Origin: an uncultured candidatus Porisulfidus sp.
GTDB taxonomy: Bacteria > Pseudomonadota > Gammaproteobacteria > Poriferisulfidales > Poriferisulfidaceae
Assembly (NCBI GenBank): GCA_958431155.1
Contig: OY288106.1
Span: forward strand, 1,509,888 to 1,573,887
DNA length: 64,000 nt
Direction: 5' to 3'
In this document: positions 1 to 9,508 of the stretch, piece after piece
Layout of the letters: the number at the start of each line of letters is the position of its first letter
Numbering within the stretch: the first letter of the stretch is position 1
The notes under the pieces: model-generated
Told to the model about the DNA's origin: nothing
The model's database searches: none
Seen by the model: the letters and a program-made list of their open reading frames with translations, nothing else
Translations under genes and position numbers: made by a program

Positions 1-972
1 GTATCGCTGCACCCGAACACACGCCCGGAATCCTACCTGCGCGAAGTGCGCGCCTTGTTGTCCACCCGGATCTTGGGTTCTCCGGGTGGCTACCCGCTGT
101 ACATTCGACGCTGGACCCGGATGGGTCAGGCACGCGACGATGGCTCGTTGGAGCGGTTGCTGCTGCTGGGCGAACCGGAAGCAGTGGCGGCGGTGGTTCA
201 TGCGCCGGGGCTGACGGAGGAGCTTGCGCGACGGGCTTGGTGGGTGGAACCGAACTCCGAGCACGCCCGCCGGATGCTGGACAGCCCGGCCGTTGCCGAC
301 AGTGCGCTGGGCGCGACGCTGGTGGAATTCCTCCTTGAATTCCTGCCGTTCGAAGAACGCCCCGGCGACATCATCGCGTCATTGCAGCGCCTGCTGTGCC
401 ACCCGTCGTTGACGGAGGAGCAGCGGTCCGCTTTGTGGCAGCGCGCGCAGCGCCAGTCCGCCTACATGGTCGGATTCCTGTCGGCGGGTGCCGAATGCCT
501 GCCGGAAATACATCCGCCACACCCGAAGCTCGAAGAGGTTCAGGCGGGGATCGGCCGGGATTCGGAAGACCCTGTTGCGCAACGCCTTCTGTGGGCCCTC
601 GATGCATCCGGGCAGGGCTTTCTTGCGGCCGCCCAAAAGGCGCTTGCGCGCCCGCCCAACCAGGACGTGGTGGTAGCCTTGCTGAATGCGGTCGGGCGGG
701 GGTTTTCCCTGCCCGGAGCGGATGCATCGTTCCGGACGTTGGGCGAACTCGAAGGAGACGCTGATGCTTTTCCGGCCCAGGCCTCGTGGGAGAAGAACCC
801 GGACTTCTCCGAATTCCGCCGTTCTGTGCTGTGTCTGGCTCGGGTCGGGGAGCGGTTATTGGACCCGATTTTCGGCGTGAGCGATGCAGTAGGGTCGGTC
901 ATGCGCCGACGGATCGAACCGGTCGCCCAGCCGATCAAGAAATATCTGGAGTGTTTGGCCGGCCATGAATGA
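1..972 (+). CDS. DsrS-like protein, C-terminal part (5' end outside window)
   Basis: The reading frame is open from base 1 and ends at 972, so the true start lies upstream; an internal GTG at 46 is unlikely to be the start because the text before it is already protein-like. The visible 323 residues are soluble, rich in Leu, Ala and Glu, with no signal peptide, membrane segment or metal motif. The early segment around GSPGGYPLYIRRWTRMGQ resembles, from memory, DsrS, a cytoplasmic protein encoded at the end of the dsr sulfur-oxidation operon in Allochromatium-type bacteria, whose biochemical role is unclear. No other dsr gene is in view. Its 3' end overlaps the next gene by 8 bases, so the two are probably co-transcribed. 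The family call is from memory and moderately secure; a generic hypothetical protein is the alternative. Confidence 0.5.
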   Translation, partial: VSLHPNTRPESYLREVRALLSTRILGSPGGYPLYIRRWTRMGQARDDGSLERLLLLGEPEAVAAVVHAPGLTEELARRAWWVEPNSEHARRMLDSPAVADSALGATLVEFLLEFLPFEERPGDIIASLQRLLCHPSLTEEQRSALWQRAQRQSAYMVGFLSAGAECLPEIHPPHPKLEEVQAGIGRDSEDPVAQRLLWALDASGQGFLAAAQKALARPPNQDVVVALLNAVGRGFSLPGADASFRTLGELEGDADAFPAQASWEKNPDFSEFRRSVLCLARVGERLLDPIFGVSDAVGSVMRRRIEPVAQPIKKYLECLAGHE

Positions 973-1816
973 AAATTTGAGCATGAGGCTGCCGGACGGG
1001 CGGATGCTGGCCTATGCCGAATACGGGGATTCCGACGGCATCCCGGTCCTAGGTGTGCACGGCACGCCGGGAACCCGGCACATCTTCTCGCTCGCCGATG
1101 CTTCGGCCCGCAAGCATGGGCTCCGCATGGTCGTACCGGACCGGGCAGGTGTTGGGGATTCGGAGGACCGCCCCGATCACAGCATTGCGGGACATGTCGA
1201 GGATGCCATGGCGTTGCTGGATTATCTCGGGGTGGAGAAGTTCGCGGTATTCGGTTTTTCCGGGGGAGGTCCCTATACGGCAGAAGCAGCCAGGCAGGTG
1301 CCGCATCGCATTCGGGCCTTGACTCTGGTCAGCGCGCACGCGCAGGGCGTGCAGCCCGGTCCGGGGCACCGGGCGTTGATGAAACTGGCCAATGCCAGCA
1401 TTCCGATAGCTCAATTGATGTTTCTGGCGATCGCGATTCCTGCAGTCGTTGCACCGAATTTTTCCCGGCTCCTGATTGGGCCGGGCCTCAATCACAGCGA
1501 TCGACAGACTATGAAAGACCGGGAAATCCGCCGGTGCCTCACCAAGGGCATTGCCGGGGTTCTTTGGAGTGGGCGCGCGACCGCTCTCGAAGCGAGGAAC
1601 TTTTATCGCGAAGGCCCTCCTTCGTCGATCGCGCTGGATGCGCCGGTGCGGATCTGGCACGGGGCGGAGGACAAGGTAATCGTGCCGAAAGCCGCGTTTA
1701 TTTACTCGCGCATGTTCCCCGGTTCCTATCTGACGATCATTCCGAAGGTCGGGCATCTGTGGGGGCTAGTCGCTTGTGACCAGGTGCTGGCGACTTTGGC
1801 CAGTGATCTGCGTTGA
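965..1816 (+). CDS. Alpha/beta-fold hydrolase
   Basis: A 283-residue protein starting at ATG 965 inside the end of the preceding gene. It shows the alpha/beta hydrolase layout: an oxyanion-loop HGTPG at residues 32-36, the nucleophile elbow GFSGGG with Ser99, a late acid in HGAEDKV and the catalytic His in the C-terminal VGHLWG segment. There is no signal peptide, so it acts in the cytoplasm. The family covers esterases, epoxide hydrolases and C-C hydrolases, and nothing in the sequence fixes the substrate. The overlap with the DsrS-like gene implies translational coupling. Confidence 0.85.
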   Translation: MNENLSMRLPDGRMLAYAEYGDSDGIPVLGVHGTPGTRHIFSLADASARKHGLRMVVPDRAGVGDSEDRPDHSIAGHVEDAMALLDYLGVEKFAVFGFSGGGPYTAEAARQVPHRIRALTLVSAHAQGVQPGPGHRALMKLANASIPIAQLMFLAIAIPAVVAPNFSRLLIGPGLNHSDRQTMKDREIRRCLTKGIAGVLWSGRATALEARNFYREGPPSSIALDAPVRIWHGAEDKVIVPKAAFIYSRMFPGSYLTIIPKVGHLWGLVACDQVLATLASDLR

Positions 1817-1876
1817 GCATCCAACCGTACCACCGTGCTTGTATGATGAGCCGTCATTAATCTAGATTTTGTCCCC

Positions 1877-2371
1877 GTGCGCCAACTGATTCTTGTCCGT
1901 CACGCCAAGTCTGACCGCAGTGACTGGAGTGTCCCGGATGTCGAACGCCCGCTCGCCCCGAGAGGGGAGCGGGATGCGCCGGAAATGGGGCGACGGCTGG
2001 CGGATCGCCAAGAAGGCATTGACGCCCTGTACAGTTCGGTTGCGCGCCGGGCGCTAGACACCGCAGGCCATTTCGCTTCAGCCCTAGGGATGGATCCGGA
2101 GGACATCCGTCTGCGGAAAGGCTTCTACACCTTCTCGCCTAATGACCTGTTGCGCGAATTGCGCGAATTGGACGACGCCGACGATCGGGTTGCGGTCTTT
2201 GGCCACAACCCTGCGACCAGCGGGGTTGCCGCGTATCTGGCCAATGAAATTCTGGGAGACCTCCCGACCTGCGCGGTGGTGCGCCTGGATGTGGACTGCG
2301 GCTCCTGGCGGGACTTGGGTCCTGCCATCTGCACCCTGCGCGAGGTGGATACTCCGAAAAACCCGGCTTGA
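1877..2371 (+). CDS. sixA: SixA-type phosphohistidine phosphatase
   Basis: A 164-residue histidine-phosphatase-superfamily protein with a GTG start. The N-terminal LVRHAKS is the RHG-type motif whose His takes the phosphate; a second catalytic His lies in VAVFGHNPATSG near residue 111. The short length and the RHAKS variant are typical of SixA, which removes phosphate from phosphohistidine in HPt domains or from the nitrogen-related phosphotransferase system. It ends 22 bases from the convergent asnO-type gene. No histidine kinase or PTS gene is nearby, so the partner is unknown. Confidence 0.85.
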   Translation: MRQLILVRHAKSDRSDWSVPDVERPLAPRGERDAPEMGRRLADRQEGIDALYSSVARRALDTAGHFASALGMDPEDIRLRKGFYTFSPNDLLRELRELDDADDRVAVFGHNPATSGVAAYLANEILGDLPTCAVVRLDVDCGSWRDLGPAICTLREVDTPKNPA

Positions 2372-2393
2372 CAGTCGATCTGTGATTTCCGGG

Positions 2394-4175
2394 TCAGGGA
2401 TTGATTCCGTCCACATGCTGTTGCAGCCAGCATTCCAGTGCCGCTGCGTGCCATAGGAGGCTGCCGTCCAGCGCAGTCCGGTGGCTCAGGGGGTCCTGAA
2501 GAAGCCGATCCAGGTACTCCCTCCGAAACAGTCCGCGATCTCGGCACTCGGGCCGATTCAAAGTCTCCCGCGCCCAGTCCAGGAAAGGCCCCTGTACATA
2601 TTTGAGCGCAGGCACCGGGAAGTATCCTTTCGGCCGGTCGATCACTTCCGCCGACAGTCGCGTTCGGGCCAGGGCGCGCAACGGGTACTTGCCGCCGTCG
2701 CGCAGTTTCAGTTCCGCCGGCATCCCGGCGACGCACTCCACCAATTGATGGTCGAGATACGGCACGCGCGCCTCGAGCCCCCATGCCATGGTCATGTTGT
2801 CGACCCGCTTGACCGGGTCGTCGGTAACCAGCATGGTCGCGTCCATGCGCAGCACGGCATTCAGGAATTCGATGTCCTCGCCGCATTCCAGCCGTTCGGC
2901 GAGCAATGCCCGGGTATGGTCTTCGCCGACCCATTCGGGCATTAGCGCTTCGCCGAATTCACCGTGGGTGCGATCCAGGTAATGGTGGCAGAAGGCATCC
3001 AGCCCATCCGCTTGCTCCTCGTGCATCTGCGGATACCAGGAATAACCTGCGAATACTTCGTCTGCGCCTTGGCCACTTTGCACGACCGAGATGTCCGGTT
3101 TGACCTGTTCGGCCAGCAGGAAAAATGCCGCCGCGTCCTGCGCCACCATGGGTTCGCTCATGCAGCCGATGGCCTCATCCAGACGGTCCAGCAACTGATC
3201 ATTGCGGATGAAGTAGCGGTGATGCTCGGTGGCGTAGTGCCGGGCGACCGCATCCGAGTATTCAAATTCATGCCCGGCTTCCCCGCCCGCATCCTCGAAG
3301 CCGATGCTGTAGGTGCGGATGGGTGAGGCGCCGTATTCGGCCAGCAGGGCTACCAACAGGCTGGAATCCAGGCCGCCGGACAGCAGCACGCCGACCGGGA
3401 TGTCGGAAATCTCCACTCGTTTGCGTACGGCCTCCCGCAGTTCGACATGCACCTGTTCCACCCACTCCTCCGCACTGCGCGCGGGATCCGGATTGCGCGC
3501 GTCCAGCCGCCAATAGCTCTGTTCTTTCACCGTGCCGTCCACGCCGACCGTCAGGCAGTGGCCCGGCGCGAGCTTGCGGATGGAACGCAGCAGGGTGCGG
3601 GGCGCCGGCACGACCGCGTGCAGGCTAAGGTGATGGTGCAGGGCGACTTCGTCGAGCGCAAGATCGACGTCTCCAGTGGCGAGCAGCGCCTGCACGTTGG
3701 AGGCGAAGCGGAAGGCATCGGGAGCCTGGTGGTAGTAAAGCGGCTTGATGCCCAGCCGGTCCCGGGCGAGGAACAGTTGTCCCGCATCCGGATCCCACAG
3801 GGCGAAGGCGAACATGCCATGCAGGCGTCCGATGCAGTCTTCTCCCCATTCAGCATAGGCTTTCAGGATGACCTCGCTGTCCCCTGTCGTCCGAAAACGG
3901 TGGCCGCACTCTTTGAGCAGCGTTCGCAGTTGCGGGTAGTTGTAGATGCAACCGTTGAACACCAGCACCCGCCCGGAATCGGGATCCAGCAGTGGCTGGT
4001 GCGCGCGGGGATTCAGGTCGATGACCGACAGGCGCCGGTGTCCCAGGGCAGTCGGCCCTTGATGCCACTGGCCCTCGTGATCGGGTCCGCGCCGGGCCAG
4101 GGGGCCAAGCATACGGGCGATGCGGGCGGGGTCGGCCAGCCCCTTGAAATGCCTTTCTCCCGCGATTCCACACAC
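2394..4175 (-). CDS. asnO: Asparagine-synthase family amidotransferase, probable N-acetylglutaminylglutamine amidotransferase
   Basis: 593 residues beginning MCGIAGE, so Cys2 becomes the N-terminal nucleophile of the glutaminase domain. The N-terminal part shows RRGPDHEG, HRRLSVIDL and FNGCIYNY. The synthetase half has the ATP pyrophosphatase signature SGGLDSS near residues 266-272. The C-terminal stretch with WGLEARVPYLDH, the PKGYFPVPALKYVQGPF segment and the overall length fit the branch that amidates a glutamine dipeptide to make the osmolyte N-acetylglutaminylglutamine amide better than ordinary AsnB. In known genomes that enzyme sits beside its dipeptide synthetase and a peptidase, and neither is in this window. 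Plain AsnB remains possible. Confidence 0.75.
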   Translation of the reverse strand: MCGIAGERHFKGLADPARIARMLGPLARRGPDHEGQWHQGPTALGHRRLSVIDLNPRAHQPLLDPDSGRVLVFNGCIYNYPQLRTLLKECGHRFRTTGDSEVILKAYAEWGEDCIGRLHGMFAFALWDPDAGQLFLARDRLGIKPLYYHQAPDAFRFASNVQALLATGDVDLALDEVALHHHLSLHAVVPAPRTLLRSIRKLAPGHCLTVGVDGTVKEQSYWRLDARNPDPARSAEEWVEQVHVELREAVRKRVEISDIPVGVLLSGGLDSSLLVALLAEYGASPIRTYSIGFEDAGGEAGHEFEYSDAVARHYATEHHRYFIRNDQLLDRLDEAIGCMSEPMVAQDAAAFFLLAEQVKPDISVVQSGQGADEVFAGYSWYPQMHEEQADGLDAFCHHYLDRTHGEFGEALMPEWVGEDHTRALLAERLECGEDIEFLNAVLRMDATMLVTDDPVKRVDNMTMAWGLEARVPYLDHQLVECVAGMPAELKLRDGGKYPLRALARTRLSAEVIDRPKGYFPVPALKYVQGPFLDWARETLNRPECRDRGLFRREYLDRLLQDPLSHRTALDGSLLWHAAALECWLQQHVDGINP

Positions 4176-4219
4176 AGTAATCAGTATAGTAGAACCCTTT
4201 TAGGGAGTCCTTTTCCGCC

Positions 4220-5272
4220 ATGTCCGATTCACTGCCGGATCTTTCGCATGCCGTCCACCGGTGGGGCCGGGAGTTGGGCTTCGATCGGGTGGGCATTGCC
4301 GACCTGGACCTGGAGGAGCATGAGGCACGCCTGCTGGATTGGCTGGGGCGGGGCTGGCATGGCGAGATGGGCTACATGCAGCGCCACGGGGTGCGCCGTT
4401 CGCGCCCGAAGGAATTGGTGCCCGGGACGCAACGGGTGATTTCGGTGCGGCTCAACTACCTGCCGCATGGGCTCGATCGCGCAGAGCAGGCGCTGGCGGA
4501 CCCGGCTTGCGGTTACGTGTCCCGATACGCCTTGGGACGGGACTACCACAAGGTGCTGCGCAGCCGCCTGCGGCGCTTGGTGAAACGCATGGAGGAGGTG
4601 GCGGGCCCATTCGGCTACCGTGTGTTTACCGACAGTGCGCCGGTGCTCGAGAAAGCCTTGGCCGAGCGGGCCGGACTGGGCTGGATCGGCAAGCACACCA
4701 ACCTGTTGGATAAGGACGCGGGATCCTGGTTTTTCCTCGGCGAGATTTATACGGACCTGCCGTTGACGCCCGATCCGCCGACCCGCGAAGAGCACTGCGG
4801 GAGTTGCCGAGCCTGCATTGACATCTGCCCGACCCAGGCGATTGTCGCGCCGTACCAGTTGGATGCGCGCCGCTGCATCTCGTACCTGACGATTGAGCTC
4901 AAGGGGCCGATCCCCGCGCCGCTGCGGCCGCTGATCGGGAACCGGGTCTACGGTTGCGACGATTGCCAGTTGGTCTGCCCGTGGAACCGTTACGCCCAAC
5001 TGGCGGCTGTGGAGGATTTCCGGCCGCGGGCAGCGCTGGAGGGATCATCGCTGGTGGAGATGATGGCCTGGGAAGAAGAAGATTTCCTGCGCCACACCGA
5101 GGGTACGGCAATGCGCCGCATCGGTCATCTCCAGTGGCTGCGCAATGTCGCCGTGGCACTGGGCAACGCTCCACGCAACGAGGCCGTGGTTGCATCGCTG
5201 AGAGCTCGCGCCGGGCACCCCAGCGAACTGGTGCGCGAACATGTCGCATGGGCGCTGGAGCGCCACGCATGA
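4220..5272 (+). CDS. queG: Epoxyqueuosine reductase QueG
   Basis: 350 residues, the usual length. QueG is a cobalamin- and iron-sulfur-dependent enzyme that reduces epoxyqueuosine to queuosine in tRNA wobble position 34. Two ferredoxin-type clusters are visible: CGSCRACIDICP near residues 194-205, and CDDCQLVC plus upstream Cys further on. The segments RYALGRDYHKVLR and ERAGLGWIGKHTNLL are strongly conserved in the family. Its TGA overlaps the ATG of the following phosphorylase gene (ATGA), implying coupled translation of two functionally unrelated genes. It diverges from the asnO-type gene across a 44-base gap. Confidence 0.95.
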   Translation: MSDSLPDLSHAVHRWGRELGFDRVGIADLDLEEHEARLLDWLGRGWHGEMGYMQRHGVRRSRPKELVPGTQRVISVRLNYLPHGLDRAEQALADPACGYVSRYALGRDYHKVLRSRLRRLVKRMEEVAGPFGYRVFTDSAPVLEKALAERAGLGWIGKHTNLLDKDAGSWFFLGEIYTDLPLTPDPPTREEHCGSCRACIDICPTQAIVAPYQLDARRCISYLTIELKGPIPAPLRPLIGNRVYGCDDCQLVCPWNRYAQLAAVEDFRPRAALEGSSLVEMMAWEEEDFLRHTEGTAMRRIGHLQWLRNVAVALGNAPRNEAVVASLRARAGHPSELVREHVAWALERHA

Positions 5273-6978
5273 ACGCGATTTTCGAACATCTCCGGGCGCT
5301 GTACCCGGAGGCAGACGCGGATGCGTTGCAGCAGAGGATTGCCGAGAGTTTTGAGCGGCATGCGTACATGCCGCACCGCCCGGACCGGGAGTGGTCGGAG
5401 AAGGATACGCTGCTGATCACCTATGCCGACACCTTGGCCGAACCCGGGGTGGCGCCGCTACATACTTTGGCCGACTTCCTGGAGGCCCGCCTGAAGGACG
5501 CGTTCAGCGCCGTTCATCTGCTTCCCTATTTCCCGTTCACCTCGGATGACGGCTTCGCGGTCTCGTCCTACCGGGACGTGCGCCCTGATCTGGGGGATTG
5601 GGGGGATGTCTCCCGGATCGCCGGGGAATTCGATCTGATGACGGACCTGGTGCTCAACCACTGCTCGCGGGAACACCCGCTGGCGCGGCGCCTGTGGTCC
5701 GGCGATGCCAGCGCGGAACCCTGGTTTCATGTGGTGGATCCGGCGATGGACACGTCCAAAGTCGTCCGCCCGCGGGCGACTCCGCTGATTACGCCGCTGC
5801 CGAACGACCCGCAGGGTCGCGGGGTCTGGACCACGTTTAGCGACGACCAGCTGGACTTCAACTACCGTAATCCGGAAGTCCTGCTCGAGGTCGTCGACGT
5901 GATGGCGCAGTACGTGGCCGCCGGCACCCGCCTGCTGCGGCTGGACGCGGTCGCCTATCTGTGGAAAGAACCTGGGACGACCTGCATCCATCTGCCCCAG
6001 ACGCATCGGGTCGTCCGATTGCTCCATGCGATCCTCGGGGAGTATGCGTCAGCCTGCCGGTTGATCACGGAAACCAACGTCCCGCAGCACGAGAACCTGA
6101 GTTACTTCGGCACGGGAGACGAAGCGGATCTGGTCTACCAGTTCGCGTTGCCGTCCTTGGTACTGCAGGCCCTGCACCGTGGCAGTTCCGTCTACCTGAA
6201 CCGATGGCTCCGCGACTGGCCGGAGTTGCCGCCGGGCTGCACGTTCCTGAATTTCATCGCGTCTCACGACGGCATCGGCGTGCGCCCGGTCGAACGGATC
6301 GTCACCCCGGAGGAACTGGAGGATCTCCTGCAGACGATGCGCCGCTTCGGCGGGCGGATCAGCACCCGGGTGGGAGACGACGGTTGCGAACACCCCTACG
6401 AGATCAACATCACGTTGTTCGATGCCTTGCGCGGCACCCGTTTCGGCGAGGACGACCTGCAAATCGCCCGGATGCTGTGCGCGCACGCGATCCTCTTGTC
6501 GCTGCCGGGGATCCCGGCGTTCTACATTCATAGCCTGCTGGCTTCACCGAACGACGAGGAAAAAGTGCGTGAGACCGGGCGCGCACGCTCGGTCAACCGC
6601 GGGCAACTGAACCGAGCGGAACTCGAACGACAGCTGGACGAACCGGGGCACCCGCGCCGCGAGATGCTGGAGGCCTTGCTGGGCCTGATCCGTCTGCGCG
6701 CCATGCAGCCTGCATTCGCACCGCAGGCGTCGATGACGCCCTTGGCTCTCGGCTCGGGATTCCTCGGCCTGGTGCGGGAATCGCCCCGACAGAAGATTCT
6801 GGTGCTCTGCAACATCACGCCGCACTCGCAGCGCGTGCATCTGGACACGCATCCGCTGGGGCAGCCGCGCACGGTGGACGACCTGATCGGGAAAAATCGT
6901 ATCCGGGTTCTCCGCCGCCACGTGGAATTGGCGCTGGCGCCGTACCAGTGCCTGTGGCTGGAGGCGGGCGGTCGTTAG
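5269..6978 (+). CDS. GH13 subfamily 18 glycoside phosphorylase (sucrose/glucosylglycerate phosphorylase-like)
   Basis: 569 residues from the ATG that overlaps the queG stop. It folds as a GH13 barrel: DLVLNH near residue 125, the nucleophile Asp226 in RLDAVAY, the acid/base Glu269 in TETNVPQHENLSYFG and the third acid Asp334 in ASHDGIGVRP. The short GFAVSSYRDVRPDLGDWGD segment (residues 95-112) and the lack of a signal peptide match subfamily 18, whose members phosphorolyse sucrose, sucrose-6F-phosphate or glucosylglycerate to glucose-1-phosphate. Substrate is not decided by what I can see. In many bacteria glucosylglycerate phosphorylase sits with glucosylglycerate synthesis genes; none is nearby here. 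Confidence 0.8.
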   Translation: MNAIFEHLRALYPEADADALQQRIAESFERHAYMPHRPDREWSEKDTLLITYADTLAEPGVAPLHTLADFLEARLKDAFSAVHLLPYFPFTSDDGFAVSSYRDVRPDLGDWGDVSRIAGEFDLMTDLVLNHCSREHPLARRLWSGDASAEPWFHVVDPAMDTSKVVRPRATPLITPLPNDPQGRGVWTTFSDDQLDFNYRNPEVLLEVVDVMAQYVAAGTRLLRLDAVAYLWKEPGTTCIHLPQTHRVVRLLHAILGEYASACRLITETNVPQHENLSYFGTGDEADLVYQFALPSLVLQALHRGSSVYLNRWLRDWPELPPGCTFLNFIASHDGIGVRPVERIVTPEELEDLLQTMRRFGGRISTRVGDDGCEHPYEINITLFDALRGTRFGEDDLQIARMLCAHAILLSLPGIPAFYIHSLLASPNDEEKVRETGRARSVNRGQLNRAELERQLDEPGHPRREMLEALLGLIRLRAMQPAFAPQASMTPLALGSGFLGLVRESPRQKILVLCNITPHSQRVHLDTHPLGQPRTVDDLIGKNRIRVLRRHVELALAPYQCLWLEAGGR

Positions 6979-7119
6979 GCTCGACCTTCCTTATTTGGTA
7001 CTATTGCCGCCGGTTGTCCGGGGTCGAAGCCTTCGGGCAGCCCGTTTTATCCGGCCGACCGGAGTTTTAGGGCTCTGATCGGCCTTTTGATTGTCCAAGG
7101 ACTTGCAAGGAGATTCCTT

Positions 7120-9441
7120 ATGGCGCATTGTGGGATGATCTGCATGCAGATATGCGGCTTTTCCCTCTCGGGCCTGCTGGCCGTTACGGCATTCCTGTTC
7201 ACGACGGCAGCCGTCCATGCGCAGGAAATCATCACGGTCTTTGGTTCCAGGGCGGTATTCCAGCATGCCGGCGTTCCGACGGACACCCCCAACCTGATCC
7301 GCCTGGCACCCGGCGGCGCGGTCAGTCGCAACGGCGCCCTGACCAGCATCCCGCAATACCGGGGCCTGCACACCTACCGGGTTCAGACCCATCTGGATGG
7401 CCGCCAGCCGCATACGGCCGGACCTGCCTGGATGGACAGCCCGCTGCATTACATGCCCAGTTCCCTCATGGATTCGGTGCAGGTGCATCGCGGCATTGCG
7501 CCGGTGGGGTCAGGTTCTGCGATTGGCGGCTACATCGACGCGCTTTCGTACACCAGCCGCTACAGCTTGTCCGAGGATTACGAATTTCATGGGCGGGTCA
7601 CGGCGGACAACCTTTCATTCAACGACGGCAACAGCGCAAGCGTGTTCCTGGCGGTGTCGAACGATCGCGCCCGGTACCACCTGTACGGGGCACATGACCA
7701 GGGCGACGAGACGAACAGTGCGGACATAAAAATTCGGACTTCCCATTACAAGCGGGATTTCTTCGGGTTCGGCACGGGCCAGCAGTTTGATCACGGCGAA
7801 TTGATGTTCGACTATGCCCGGAACAATACGGGGAATGCCGGCGTGCCGGCCCTACCGATGGATATCCATTTCTACCACACGGACCTGATGAACCTGCGCT
7901 ACCACGGCGATGTCGGGGAGTGGCATATGGAGGCGCAGGTCCACTACCAGGAAACCGATCACGACATGTCCAACTACGCCCTGCGCGACCCGCCGGACTT
8001 CAGCCAGGCCAACATCCTGCCGCCGTTTCGCGGGACCGACAAGCGCCTGGTGTTGGTCGACGGGCTGTCAATCGGAGGAAAACTGATCGGGAGCCATCCC
8101 TGGGGAGAGGGAACCTTGCGTATGGGGCTGGATTTCAGGCAGAGCGAAAGCGGGGCGACGGTCTATGATCCGGATGCGCCCCCTTTCTTCGTCGAGAATT
8201 TCGATGATGCGACGACGGACGAGTACGGGGCGTTCATCGAGTGGAGTGGTGATCTCACAGGCCCGTGGAGCGGCGAATTCGGTGTACGGGTGCACCATAC
8301 GCGCACGGATGCCGATTCCGTCCAGCATTTCCGGCCGACCTGCGAGATGCTGCTCAGGGTCAACGCCAGCGGCGAGCATCCCAAGTACGGTTCGAACGGA
8401 TCCCTTGCCATGAGAGGGTGCGACGACCCCACTTTGACGCCGGTGGACTGGATGCCCCCTCCGGCCATGTCGGTCGGCATGCTGAGCGGACGTTTCAATC
8501 GGGCGGATCGCAGCCAGGATGACACCGAGGTCGATGCGACTGCGGTGCTGCGCTACGATTGGGGCGAATCGACCGAGCTTGAATTCGGCCTGGCTCACAA
8601 GACCCGGGCGCCGGCCTACATGGAGCGCTACCTGTGGGTTCCGCTTGAGATCAACGCGGGCCTGGGCGACGGCAACAACTACGTCGGCGATATCAACTTA
8701 AAACCCGAGGATTCCTGGCAGATCGAACTGGGCCTGAACTGGGAAGACAGCGGCGGGAAATTCTCGCCGCGGGTCTTCGCGCGCCGGGTCGACGACTACA
8801 TCACCGGGATTCCGGCCACGGATGAACACCTGATTCGGGTCAGCAGCGTGCTCAACGGCGATCCCACTCCGATTCAGTTCGCGAATGTCGACGCCGAGTT
8901 CTACGGGGCCGATGTGGTGTTCGGGTTCCCGCTGACGGACGACTGGCGGTTTGACGGCACGGTCAGCTACGTGCGTGGCAAACTGCGCGAGTCCTTCGAG
9001 AGCCAGGAAAGGGTGATCGAACTGGAGGATGGGACGACAAGCAAGACAACCCGGACGATCCGGGACGACAATGTCTACCGCATGCCGCCGCTGCGCGGCC
9101 TGATGTCTGTTTCGCGCACCTTGGATGACTGGATCGTGTCGGTCGAAGTGGATTGGGCGGCGCGCCAGTCCAAGATCTCGCAGCTTTTGCTGGACGACCC
9201 CCAAAGCGGCAACAATCATAATCGGTCGACTTCCGGGTATGCGCTGTACAACCTGCGCACCGAGTACACACATCCGTCCATGGGTTTCATGCTGTCCGCC
9301 GGTGTGGAGAACCTGACGGACCGCATGTACGTCGATCACATGAACGGCTTCAATCGGGTCAGCGGAGGAGACCAGGCGGTCGGCGAGCGCTTGCCGGGGC
9401 CGGGGCGCAACATCTACGCCCGGGTCAACTGGGAGTGGTAA
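7120..9441 (+). CDS. TonB-dependent outer membrane receptor
   Basis: 773 residues from ATG 7120, which has AAGGAG at 7107-7112; the frame is open further up but that SD decides the start. A signal peptide ends near VHAQ. The plug domain follows (IITVFGSR, RGLHTYRVQTHLDG, VQVHRGIAPVGSGSAIGGY), then a beta-barrel rich in alternating aromatic strands, ending in an aromatic tail (YARVNWEW). Such receptors import scarce ligands (iron chelates, cobalamin, copper, zinc or sugars) using TonB-ExbBD energy, none of which is encoded here. The ligand cannot be read from sequence. The neighbouring fur gene is suggestive of metal control, but I see no Fur box or cobalamin riboswitch in the 140-base leader. 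Confidence 0.88.
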   Translation: MAHCGMICMQICGFSLSGLLAVTAFLFTTAAVHAQEIITVFGSRAVFQHAGVPTDTPNLIRLAPGGAVSRNGALTSIPQYRGLHTYRVQTHLDGRQPHTAGPAWMDSPLHYMPSSLMDSVQVHRGIAPVGSGSAIGGYIDALSYTSRYSLSEDYEFHGRVTADNLSFNDGNSASVFLAVSNDRARYHLYGAHDQGDETNSADIKIRTSHYKRDFFGFGTGQQFDHGELMFDYARNNTGNAGVPALPMDIHFYHTDLMNLRYHGDVGEWHMEAQVHYQETDHDMSNYALRDPPDFSQANILPPFRGTDKRLVLVDGLSIGGKLIGSHPWGEGTLRMGLDFRQSESGATVYDPDAPPFFVENFDDATTDEYGAFIEWSGDLTGPWSGEFGVRVHHTRTDADSVQHFRPTCEMLLRVNASGEHPKYGSNGSLAMRGCDDPTLTPVDWMPPPAMSVGMLSGRFNRADRSQDDTEVDATAVLRYDWGESTELEFGLAHKTRAPAYMERYLWVPLEINAGLGDGNNYVGDINLKPEDSWQIELGLNWEDSGGKFSPRVFARRVDDYITGIPATDEHLIRVSSVLNGDPTPIQFANVDAEFYGADVVFGFPLTDDWRFDGTVSYVRGKLRESFESQERVIELEDGTTSKTTRTIRDDNVYRMPPLRGLMSVSRTLDDWIVSVEVDWAARQSKISQLLLDDPQSGNNHNRSTSGYALYNLRTEYTHPSMGFMLSAGVENLTDRMYVDHMNGFNRVSGGDQAVGERLPGPGRNIYARVNWEW

Positions 9442-9481
9442 ACGCGACGTTAGGCCGGCAACCGGGCGGTTGAATCAGGGT

Positions 9482-9508
9482 GGCCCCGCTACGGCGGGGC
9501 CTATTTTT
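9482..9508 (+). terminator. Rho-independent terminator after the TonB receptor
   Basis: A perfect 8-bp stem GGCCCCGC/GCGGGGCC (9482-9489 with 9494-9501) around a TACG tetraloop is followed by a T-rich run at 9504-9508. It sits 40 bases after the receptor stop and overlaps the last codon of the convergent fur gene. Confidence 0.85.

Noticed and set aside
6979-7119. Cobalamin riboswitch or Fur box ahead of the first TonB receptor
   Set aside because: No B12-box or Fur-like palindrome; an inverted repeat (GGCCGA / TCGGCC then TTTT) is present but too loosely spaced to call.
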